NCBI GenBank assembly: GCA_012932295.1
Contig: JAAONU010000016.1
Span: 38,595,241-38,659,240 of the forward strand
Direction: 5' to 3'
DNA: 64,000 bases
From: Cyclina sinensis
Lineage: Eukaryota; Mollusca; Bivalvia; Venerida; Veneridae
Positions 22,683-33,449 of the stretch are shown here, piece after piece. The translations under genes were made by a program, and so were the position numbers. Each line of letters begins with the position of its first letter. The stretch's first letter is position 1. A model generated the notes under the pieces. The model ran no database searches. It was given only the letters and a program-made list of their open reading frames with translations, and had not been told where the DNA came from.

Positions 22683-24735
22683 ATAGTGGAAATACCATGG
22701 TGATCTCTAGATATTAAACTGAAATACTTGACAATAGCTTATATCAAAGTCAAGAGAAACACAGAAATCAAAAAAGTAAACTGTTCATAAAAAAGTAACA
22801 AAATCATGTGAGCAAATAATTAAGATGTGAAAACAGTAGATATTAAAAGCATTAAAATATATACATTTTTATATACATTATATAAAAGTAAAAGGTTATC
22901 AAAAAGTAGGGATTAGAACGAATACTGAAATCAATATTCTAACATTTGGTTTGCCATATTGGAAAAGATTCGAATTTTTGATTTTCGGACGTTTCATTAG
23001 TTATCCGTATTTCGATATCCGAATATAGGTACCGTTTAATTGTTTTCATTGTTCAGACTAAAGTGTTCGGGAAACTGCTGTGTATAATCAAGAAAAGGCT
23101 TGTTTAATGGAAGCCTCAAATACTTTTTGTGATTGACATATACACACTATATTCCGTTCTTTAAAACGCGATTTATCGCCATAAATACGGACAATTGATA
23201 ATGGATCAAGGTTGTTTTTTTCGGTCAAGATTCGGGAAAACAGGTAAATATGTTGACATTGATAATTTAATCAACATGCAAACTAAAAGCAAGGATGTTA
23301 AAAATATTTTAAGCAAATTTATTAGAGAAAAATATTTGAGTTATTCTGATTGATTTATCAACAAAACAACAACAAAAAGTATTATCAGCAGAGTCAAAAG
23401 CGTGATTGTGTTCGTGTACGTTTTCGTGTTTACGTTATCTCATTACACGCATTCGGATTGATCGCCGATTAGCAAAAAACTGTTTCAATGCGTAGTAAAT
23501 TTTATGAATGATTTTTTGTGGATGAATACTAAATTACAAACTTATTATTTTTACAGTTTGATTTGCCAAAAAATTGAAATTATACCTCATGCTTTCAAAA
23601 TCGACAGAATTATGCAATATTAAAGAACTTTTATCGAAATTGCAATGAAAACGCATACAAACCTTGGTACTATTTTCAACGCGAATTTATGGATAAAAGG
23701 CGATCATGTGATTATAACTAGAAAATCTGTTGGGTAGCTTTAGAAGCTTTCGCTTCTAAAAATGAATTGGCAAAGTCTCAGTGTCTGTAAGAATTAATAA
23801 GTTAGATCTGCAATTACTTCGTGGGTTGTGCCTTCCGACAGACTTATCGCAATTCATAGTGACATGTCAATAAAAGGTCTTGTTTGCTTTCAGAATTCAA
23901 CTATTCAGACGTGTTGTGTACAATAATGGTTTTCTAGTTAATAATTTTAAGCAAATTCATAATCACAGAAATACTTATTAAGGCTAAACTGCCAAAGCGT
24001 CTAAACAATCATTTCAAGGCAGAAGATGTGCCATACAGAATCCTTAATATATATTGCGCAGATGGCAACGCATTTCATACCTAATAACTTCAAGTATTTT
24101 TCTTTCTTCAGATACGTTTAACCATTACTAAACTACTTACGAAGTACGTGATTGTGTTACCATATTTCATGTTGCATTTTAAAACTGCTCACAGCCGTGA
24201 AAGCCTTTGAAAAGCATTTATCTATTCCATAAATTGAATATCGTCTTTCAAAATTTGTTAACATACTTTTAAAACAATCACGTTTTTCGAACAATGAACT
24301 AATACATTTATTACACTTATTATTTAAGGACATTTTTCAACTTCCTACAAAAAGATTTACGTATGTATGTAACTTGAAGCGGGCCACGTTGAAGATGATT
24401 AAATAGCACGTTTCTGTTATGTCAACCAGTAAAATTAAACGTGTTCGAGCTGTTGTAGCACAGAAACTATTAAAAATCCAATTCGTTTCAGCTCTAGTTC
24501 CTATGCTTCATTTAGGAAATTTGGTAATATAATTAATATTTTATTTCTTTAATACAACCGGTGCTAGATAGTACGATCTCATATGAAAGTGCATCTTCCT
24601 TATTTCCGGTTCTGATCTCATTACAAGTTAAATTATGATTATTTCAGCCAATGCCTTAATTGGTTTCCTGGTGATAAATATTGTTTAGGCTTTCCTTTAA
24701 AACGAATAATTTCAAATGGCATGACAGTATACTGG
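22683..24735. other. Non-coding sequence, nothing recognised
   Basis: A+T-rich with short chance frames. Confidence 0.45.
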
Positions 24736-25066
24736 TCAAAGTTTGATTAAACTGTAGCCATCTGCCTCGAAATACCCGCGGTTACGTATAAGCTTTATTG
24801 CGTGGAGTTTATATATCGTCAGTACTGGCTCCATATGACCGACGCCCCCTGAAGACTTGTATCTTTTAAGTTGTGGGATGTATGATGCAGAAATAATTTC
24901 ATTTATGGTTGTTTTACATGCTTAGTGTTTAGCACAGATATATGGAACATGGTTTTTAATGTCTAATCCGAAAGTCAACTAGTTGTTTTGGTGGAGAAGG
25001 GGAATCGAACTCACGGCCTTTGGTTGCCAGTCCAGCGCGTTACCACTGCACCAGTGAACCTGGCTG
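24736..25066 (-). mobile_element. Possible tRNA-headed SINE
   Basis: On the minus strand the segment begins with a good tRNA-like head (25066-24990, annotated separately) and runs into an unusually G+C-rich tail. The tail contains a 57-codon stretch without a stop, ending at 24736 and including MEPVLTIYKLHAIKL. A tRNA head followed by an unrelated body is the layout of a SINE, but I could not find the 3' tail repeat or a target-site duplication. A coding 3' exon is a weaker alternative for the tail. Confidence 0.35.
24990..25066 (-). other. tRNA-Ala-like sequence, degraded anticodon arm
   Basis: On the minus strand: a perfect A-box (TGGTGCAGTGG) and a perfect B-box (GAGTTCGATTC) at normal spacing, followed by CTCCACCA. 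The anticodon-loop position reads CTGGCAA, which would give a GGC (alanine) anticodon. The anticodon stem does not pair (CTGGA against CCAAA). A functional tRNA is therefore unlikely; it is a pseudo-tRNA or a SINE promoter head. Confidence 0.6.
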
Positions 25067-28000
25067 TAAATAAAGCGTTTAACCTCAGATTTAAATGTGA
25101 AAAGTAGACCCTCGTTAAGCAAGACTCCAATACATATGTACTGATTTTAAACAAACTTTAAAACTCTAAAACGGATGATAATTGTCGGAAAAAGATAAAT
25201 AAGAAACGCTTAAATATTTAATTTTTAAAATAAACTGATTTAGACAATTTCAAGATAAGAAAAAAATGTGCATCGAAATGAAATTAACGACCCTATATCT
25301 GTTTTTATCTCGGAGTACATAATAAAAAAGAGATCTGTTCACTAAATGATGATGCCATGCTCTGGCTAATGAAACTAGAAATAAACATTTTTGTTATTTT
25401 TTTCGATACTTTTTGGAAGACAATTTTTATCAATAAATTGTAGTTAAGTTGTCTGTGTGTGTACTTCATGTTTTCTAAAGAACTATCATTAAAATGCTTA
25501 TTAACATTAAACTATGAAAAAAATAACATCAATGCAAACTGCTGCAAGGCACTACCCGATGTGGATTAAAACAAGTTTGTACACCACAGATTTTCAGTTC
25601 TATTCAAAGGTCATAAAATGCTTTTTGTCTGTAATTAATTAAAGACAAGCACAATGCATTGTTATATCTCAATGGCTATGGAAGGAAACGAACATAAGAC
25701 TCTTTCATTTGCTTCGAATTTGATATTTATGTATTCGTGATCAAATTTATATGACCGAAATGTACTTATAAACTTGTCAATCCGTTTTAAGTTATCATAT
25801 CAACCAGAGATAAAATGAGGTTGTGTTACATTATAATTCATTATTATCATTATTATAAGTTTAATTTATAGAAATATATTATCTAATTTCAGTTCATAGA
25901 CGCGACACCTTATATTTAATACGAGTCTATTTGAATTTACATATTTTTGTTTAAACTTTACATAACTTTTTTACACTAAGGCGCTGCGATGCTAGAGGCT
26001 CAGTCAGCACTGCGATGCAATGTTCCGTGCTGTTCTTACTAAGAAAGAAAATTGCAACCTGTATTTACCCTGCTGCAGTTCATCAAAAAATCTCCGTACA
26101 TGTGTAGACTTTAAAATATTTTTTGTGTAGATAATTTTTCTTTGATTTTAACTTGAAGAGGATAAAGTTGCCAACATGGTTTTGCCATTGAGCAATGACC
26201 TAGGTGTAGGTGTCGGTTTCGGCATAACAATCGGATACATAACAATCGGATAATAGATAGATACTTTTTTTTCCTCCAATGGTCATCTTTATTTGCATGT
26301 TCCTATTCTGTTAGCTTGTCCATAAGAGAATTTTAATTACAAAACTGTGGTTAATAGTAATGGAAAAATTGCTATATATATTACTGGTGTAATATATCCA
26401 TCAAATGTGACCGACGGCCATTAGTATTATTAGTGAATGGCTTCATCGCTTTTTAAAACTACAAGTAAATTTCAGAATGTAACTTGTAAACTATGTTTGA
26501 TATCAACCTGAATATCAATTACTAGTATTCCTTGTGGCTGCTAAGTACAAGTTATATGATTTAGATTATGTTTAAAAATGTTGTTGATAAATTATAAGAA
26601 TATTATTTACTTTAAACAGAACAAATTATTAATTTCAAATACAATATAATCATTATCACCTTTATGCATTCAAGCGTTGGAGTCATTTTCAATTATTGTC
26701 TTCTCTGAAAGTATACATGAATTTCTTATATAGCAAAGGAATCTAACTTAAAAGGTATTTTAATAAAAACATTATGATTATTGCTGAAACATTTCCAATG
26801 CTTCAAGTCACAAAATCTTTTTATGCATTATTTGAACGCTTAAGTCCGCTGATTATAGGAAATTGTGTCAATTATATAAATTGACCTGGGATATCTATAA
26901 GGATATGTGAGTTTTACATGACTTCTGTATGGCTTTTTTCTTGTCAGCGTTATCTTGTCGGCGTTTATCCTCTATTTTTCTGAGATTTAAAACATTTATT
27001 TGGATTTCGGTTTCCTGATACGTCTTGTTTGAGGCTTCACTTAGAACTGTAGATAAGGAATAAAGTCCGTTTTATCTTATTATAATTACCTGTTAAGTAA
27101 ACGGTTCTATCAGAGTTTATAAGTTTATTATATTAAGCTTGTTTTGGAGATAAGAATACATAAGATTTGCCGGAAAAATTAAACTTGCGAGACTTTTCAA
27201 TGGGATGTAGATATTCTGAAATGTGTTGACCTAAGAATATCATGTGTATATATAACAAGTTTCTATCATAAAAGCGCGCATTGCATGAATATTGTTGGGC
27301 CCTTGGGTAAATTTGCAATATTTCTTCAGTATTAGAAAATTGCGCAGACAAATCTGGAGGTGGTTTCTATTTTTTACATTTCCCTATTTTCATAACATGT
27401 TCTTACACGCAGTTTCATAATGACAATATCACATAGACATTACATTATTATTTTTATTCGAAAACAAAAAGACTTGGCAAAAAACTCTTTCAGTTGAATT
27501 TGAAATTTGTTTTTCGTTTGGATAATAAATTCATTGATGTTGTCGCATCTTCCTAATTATATATACTGAAATTTGAAAGTATATATAGAATATTACCAAT
27601 GTAGCATCTAATTTATTGTAATTTTTCAAAGCACTTTTAACATTATTATGACATACGGCCTACACAGAAAAAAAACGGTGGAAATATTCAAGTTATTTGG
27701 ACTCTTGTGAGGCCTGTGGAAAGAATATCCTATATCTGTGGTAACTGACTTACCATGACCTGAATGAAGTACTAAATTTCAGCGCACTGGCATTTAAAGT
27801 TTTCGGTATTTTTGCAATGATATCATACTTGTCACTATCTTATTAATTTCCTTTCGTCGTGGTTTCGACATAGAAAAAAAAGTAAACTTTGTAAACAACA
27901 ACGTTTGGTGGAAAAATAAGTTAACAGAAAACAAGTTGCAAATATCTAAATTATATAGATTGCGCTAACTAGTTGGACTGTAATAGTTATAAAGCGTTGC

Positions 28001-29596
28001 GATGCAGATAAAGGACTGAAGTCGTCTTCTGATGAATGGAAGTATTTAAAACACTTATTTTGTTCATTGACACAGAAAAAATCTCTTGATGCCTAATGAA
28101 ATCAGTAATAGATGACAACATTTTTAAATACTTAATAACTAAATGAGGTAGTCATTTAGTTATGCATAGCACCAGTTTACCTGAAAAAAGAAAGGAATTT
28201 TTTTCACTATTATTCAATAAAAAGTAAAGTATGAAAGTTTCATGAATTCATATAAAGATCTTTTATTCGTTTAAATTGTTGATTTTTGCATATTATTTTA
28301 CTTTTCTCATTACAGAAACATTTTAAAAAGTATCTTTGCGAACAAACTTATAATTGCCTACTTTTACAAAAATGACAAAAATATCGTTCTATGTATTTTT
28401 ATGATGTTTTAAACATAAATGTTCATTGAAATAACAAAAATAATCTATTTCAGTGTATAATAAATATTTAATATAAACACGCTATAGTACAAAAATTTGA
28501 AGATGATATGCAAAGCAAAAGATCTCTACTTATTTTCTAGCGATAGATAGCCATCAACTGCAGTATTCAAACCACCTGTATCAACAGACCTTTCAAATTA
28601 CTAGTAGGTACAACAAATAACGAATAGCAAGCACAAACAGATTACATACATATGAATTTAGATATTATATAAAGAAATATAATAAGTGAACTGTATCTTG
28701 GAGCTTGTCAGGCAAGGCGCAGTTTCTGTCCTTTTTTTGGCTAGCAAATGCATACAACCTTTAAAGCGTTTCCATTTGGTAAAATAGTTCTTACGATATA
28801 AATGAATTCATTTGAAAACATAGCACTGAATAACTTACAGTCTTCAGTCTTTCTCACTTTTCATATGACGCTTATAGTTGAGAAAACCGATTTATAAGGT
28901 TCAATGCATAAACAAATTATTTTCCGGCATTTTCGTTATACAAAATCTAGAATAGTTATATTTCTACAAATGCTGCATTATAAAACGAAATAATTCTATA
29001 ACAAACTTATTTTCCTGGAGAGGTAATAAAGGAATTAAATACTTGGTTTGTTCGCAATTTTCCTTATACGCTTCTCTTTCTCCTGGTGCTTTGAAATAAG
29101 ATACATTCAAGATTTATAATAAAATATGATGTACAGTTTGCAATAGATATCAACTTTTACACAGCCTTTATGGGAATTAGAGCAGGTGGTCAGTTTTTGA
29201 TTCAATTTAATTAATTTAAAAAATGGTCAGGCTAAAAATGATAAGTAGTAATTTAACTTCATGAGTACATAATATCTTTTTTCCATACAATTTGACAATT
29301 TAGAATAACTTAAAACTAAAAGAATACGGAATCAATAAAGAGAAGAAAAAGAAGCTGTAAGTGTTTAAAGCGCTCACCTCAGTACAAATTAAAATTTGTC
29401 ATTGCCCTGTACGGATCGATATAAGTATCATAATTTATATAGGACATGAGTTTAAAATAATTAACAAATCAAGTTAGCAATTTGTAAGATTTTCATACAG
29501 ACATTTTAGGGAAAATAAGCCGTGGTTTTTTCCACGGATATATATGACTTTATTATAAAGGGTCACCAAATGAAAATTTGTGATAAGTTATTTTCA
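25067..29596. other. Non-coding sequence with two small repeat motifs
   Basis: A 15-bp direct tandem, CATAACAATCGGATA twice, lies at 26223-26252. A perfect 11-bp inverted repeat, TAACTAAATGA..TCATTTAGTTA with a 5-bp loop, lies at 28136-28162. The minus-strand 72-codon frame at 27133-27351 has no support beyond length. Confidence 0.5.
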
Positions 29597-30087
29597 AATC
29601 AGCCAAAGGGTTGCTGAGGTGAAGAGCTTTGAAGTTTTACCTTTTAGATGCCATTGCATTCAGAGTTCTACATGGAACTAAATAAATTCTAAAAATCGGA
29701 AAAGGACCATGCATGAAATATTCTAGTAAAGTTAGGTTGAATTAGTCTAGCGGTTTCAGAAGAGATGTCGTTTAAATGCAGTTGTTGACAGTAGACGAAC
29801 CAGAGAATTTAGGCGATCGAAATAGCTCACCTGAGTCAATCAGCAAAGGGGTTGCTGAGGTGAAGAGCTTTGAAGTTTTACCTTTTAGTTGCCATTGCAA
29901 CCAGAGTTCTACATGGAACTAAATAAATTCCAGAAATCGGAAAAGGGCCATTGTATGAACTATTCTAGTAAAGTTAGGTTGAATTAGCCTAGCGGTTTCA
30001 GAAGAGATGTCGTTTAAATGCAGTTGTTGACAGTAGACAGACTAGGGAGTTTAGGCGATCGAAATAGCTCACCTGAGTCAATCGGCT
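29597..30087 (-). mobile_element. Two tandem copies (241-bp period) of a dispersed repeat end
   Basis: The block starting TTGCTGAGGTGAAGAGC occurs at 29611 and again at 29852, and the following 230 bp are nearly identical. Each copy ends with GGCGATCGAAATAGCTCACC. The second copy continues into GAGTCAATCGGCTCAGGTGGC, so that AGCTCACCTGAG and CTCAGGTGGCT form a terminal hairpin. The ends resemble those at 18448 and 22682, so this is the same superfamily in minus orientation. The 73- and 79-codon frames at 30091-30368 lie just outside and look like chance. Confidence 0.75.
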
Positions 30088-31176
30088 CAGGTGGCTAACA
30101 ACACAAAAGGTACGTCTTTTAGAAAACACTATAGGTCACATTCCTTTAGGAAAACACTGAAGTTTATAGGTCTTAAGGGGAAAAGCCAATCGCTTTTTGG
30201 AAAATACGAAAGGCCATCGCCTTTATCATGTATTCTTTGTAGTTTTAAACATTTGATACTTATAACTGTAAGGCTTGTGAACATGCGAAAATGTTTCTTT
30301 CCCAAGCAATGAGGTTTGCGTGAAGTCAAGTCGGTTAAGTTACAATTATCAGCTAATTGTATGGTCATTGAATTTGCTTATGTATACTAATTTTGTTAAA
30401 ATGTCCGTTACGGCAATTTAAATATATAACAAGTGTCTGTTAGTTGCTGTGAAAATGATATATGGTAATAAAGGTGTAAGATCTTGATCTGATGTGACAG
30501 TGTTTACCAGGAAGGGTTTGAGAGGTTATTGACTTGGACTGGTTACATTCAACTGTCAAGGTTAATACAGTATATTTTCATGACGCGTGGTCTAACTCCA
30601 CCGACAAAATTTTCTTAGGGAAAACAAAGTAAGTACTACAAAAACAAATGTACCCGTATGACTATTTTCTATTCGTAATTGTTCATTTAGTTAGAGAAAA
30701 AAATTCATTTGCAATAATATTAAATTCTACTCACTTGATTGTTACTTATTTAAAACGAGGTCCATCAACGAAACATACTACATCATTATCTATAAATCAT
30801 GTATACATAAATTAAAACTTCATTTAGAAATTAAAAAAATCAAGGATAGCATACAAAAATTACAATATATATGCCACTTTTTTCGATGGTAACTTTTTCA
30901 AATTCCGAGGACCAAAGAAGTAGGCAGTGTGATCTTTTATTCCCATTTCAGAAAATTATAATTTCTCCGTAGATTAAACAGTCCTGTAAATAGTTATCAA
31001 TAGTTAAATGTATTGTGATGTTTTTGTCAATGCATACATCTTATTTTATTTTCCATTTATTTTTGTCACAACATTAATATCTATTGGTTACTGGCTGACT
31101 TGACTGCCAACAAAAAACAAAATTTAAACAGTTACATCCATGCAGCGACTGAGTAAAGAATTTATTAAATAATTAC
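30088..31176. other. Non-coding sequence, nothing recognised
   Basis: A+T-rich flank, possibly intron of whatever gene owns the exon candidate to the right. Confidence 0.4.
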
Positions 31177-31359
31177 CTCTGCGATTTGTCCACAGGACTT
31201 GTTCTGGTATTCTAACGATATTGTCTCTAAAATCCATAACGAACACAGTGGTTTTGGAAATTTCCAATAAAAGCTGGCGCCGTGTATGAAGGCGTCAATA
31301 AACAGTTTAGCATTGAGGGACATTGACAGCTGTTTTAAATCTGGGATTTCTTCAAACGT
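31177..31359 (-). CDS. Likely internal coding exon, unknown protein
   Basis: The best exon candidate outside the transposons. On the minus strand an acceptor (AAATTACTTACAG) is followed by 183 bp, exactly 61 open codons, and a donor (GCAGAG/GTAATT). Both ends fall on codon boundaries (phase 0-0). The peptide begins TFEEIPDLKQLSMSLNAKLF and ends NKSCGQIAE. It has an ordinary soluble-protein composition, with Trp, Cys and His spread through it and HGASFYWKFPKPL in the middle. Codons use G and C at third positions more than the flanks, and CpG is present. I do not recognise the family. The open frame extends only a few codons past each splice site, as expected of an exon. A plausible neighbour at 33372-33449 does not join it in phase, so the gene structure is unknown. 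A pseudogene fragment is possible. Confidence 0.5.
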
Positions 31360-31841
31360 CTGTAAGTAATTTATTTTAATCTTCCTCATACTTATTAGTT
31401 TTGAAACGTATTAAGCCAAATCATATGTTTTTATTCAAATGGTATATTTTAACTTTGTGGTGAATGAGCAACTTCATACTCACATCGGATAGGATTTTTT
31501 TCTCTCAAGCGAAGGAATTAACATCCAAGTATTTTTAAAATTCAGTTTTGATTGAGTAACACTCTACATTATAATTAAGCCACTACAGATTTACCGACAA
31601 AAGAGATTCTTAAAGCTAAATTTAGTTGACTGAAAATTAAAATACAACATAATGATGCAACTTATAAAGGAATGCATTAGATGATGCCATGCAATAATTC
31701 AAATACACGTGAAACATCTTGGATGGAATTGCACCGATTCTGTCGGATTGAATTGTAATAATTTAAGGGTTTGCCTCCATTGTTAGAAACAATAATACAA
31801 GGTAAGTGTTCATTTTGTTTAGTTAAACCTAGGTCTATAGA
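31360..31841. other. Non-coding sequence, nothing recognised
   Basis: A+T-rich. A plus-strand donor-like AAGGTAAGTG at about 31799 has no convincing exon upstream. Confidence 0.4.
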
Positions 31842-32370
31842 TTCCTCTCGTTCAAATACGAGTAAAAGGGTACTGCAAAAGTATCAGTTTTTCTTTTGAA
31901 AACCAGTAAAAAGGTATGGCAACAATATCCTTTTTATTTAAATTCTAGATAAAAAGGTATGGCAACATATCATATTTCGTTCGATTACTTGTTAATAAGA
32001 TATACACCAATTACGTTTTTTTTCTTTTGAAAACGACTTAAAAGGTATGGCGCTGATAATATAATTTCATTTGAATACGAGAAAAAGGTATTGCAACAAT
32101 AATATTTGAATACAAGGAAAGGGTACGTCAACATTTGTTTTCATTTGAATTTGAGAAAAGGGTACGTCAACAACATTTTTTTCATTTGAATACGAGAAAA
32201 GGGTATCGCAACAATATCATATTTTTTCATTTGAATACAAGGAAAGGGTAGGTCAACAACATTTTTTTTTTCATTTGAATTTGAGAAAAGGGTACGTCAA
32301 CAACATTTTTTTCATTTGAATACGAGAAAAAGGTATCGCAACAATATCATATTTTCGTTAGGATACAAGT
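31842..32370. repeat. Minisatellite of about 40-55 bp units, with a roughly 125-bp higher-order period
   Basis: The unit is a GGTATCGCAACAATATCAT- or GGTACGTCAACAACA-type block, then T-rich sequence, then TTTGAATACGAGAAAA. In the right part, three subtypes recur in the same order. AAGGAAAGGGTA begins successive blocks about 125 bp apart, with the GGGTA step at 32121 and 32246. Unit length varies mainly through the T runs. The left part (31842-32050) is more decayed. Not coding. Confidence 0.85.
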
Positions 32371-33371
32371 AAATAAGGTATTTGTTAAAAGTTCGTACAC
32401 GTTTTCAGTACTGTTATAATAGAAGTCGTGGTATTACACAAAAGGTATAATTGTGAAAACGGAATTTGTCTTATGTATTTGAACAAAATGATAATAAATA
32501 TCCGAAATGTTTTGAGAATTATATTTTCCTCGAAATTGTAAATGTGAATGATACTGAATTAATTTATATCAAGATATCAGCCAAATATTCTTAGTATAAT
32601 AGTAAAACTGAATGCGTTGATACTGGTCTTTTATAGAGAGTTCTTGAACACTTTTTGGGTGGATAGCCATTTATTCCATATGAACTGGCTGTTAACATGT
32701 TAACATCACCAGTCAGATTAAGCAAGAAACTCTAATGTATAATCATTCCACGTAAGAACAATCTAAATAAACTTGTCTGAACTGTGGACTTTTATGTAAG
32801 ACACTTAGAAATGACAAAATTAAATTTCTCAATTTACGCAATAAAAATTACTTAAATCTTAAAATGTCTTCAAAATATTCAAACTGAAAGTTGTGAAAGA
32901 ATATGCATCTTTTTGGCAATTTATACAATTATTCCAAAGGTTAAAAACTTCTTATAGCACTTTTAAAACAAACGTATATGGAAAATATATTAGCTGTAAA
33001 TCTACAACGAATGAACAACGTAAAAAACCTTGTTGAGAAATGAGTAAATATGGAACAGATTTGTTATCTTGGAAAAGATTTATTTCTTAATACGTTAGCG
33101 GAAAGATGTCAGTGTGTATATGTTAAGTCATGTGTAATAACTGATTTCCTAGGAGGCAACTCAGTGGTGAAAGAAACAAAGCGTCATTCACAAAAACAGA
33201 GAAAGCGTATGAACAATTCTACTAAAATGGCTGCGCTGAATAGATTTAATTTATTTCTTTTATGTGAATTACTTCATTATATCGAAATGTTCTGATATGA
33301 CTGCTGGTTTGTAATGTAATTTTTTGTTTTTTTATGAAAATTAAAGGCAAATACGACGATATTTCACTTAC
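32371..33371. other. Non-coding sequence, nothing recognised
   Basis: The 81-codon plus frame at 33050-33295 has no family resemblance or splice context and is probably chance. Confidence 0.4.
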
Positions 33372-33449
33372 TTTGCAATACTCTGGCGTGAAATATCAAC
33401 AATGAAATCAGTGGTAGAAATACGGAAACCTTGTTCACATAAACATGTA
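33372..33449 (-). CDS. Candidate small coding exon, unknown protein
   Basis: On the minus strand, 78 bp lie between an acceptor (AAAGTTTCTAG, weak pyrimidine tract) and a strong donor (GCAAA/GTAAGTG). One frame is open throughout: one base, 25 codons beginning TCLCEQGFRISTTDF and ending RQSIA, then two bases. The length is a multiple of three. The peptide is plausible but unclassifiable. Its phase does not fit directly onto the exon at 31177-31359. Confidence 0.28.
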
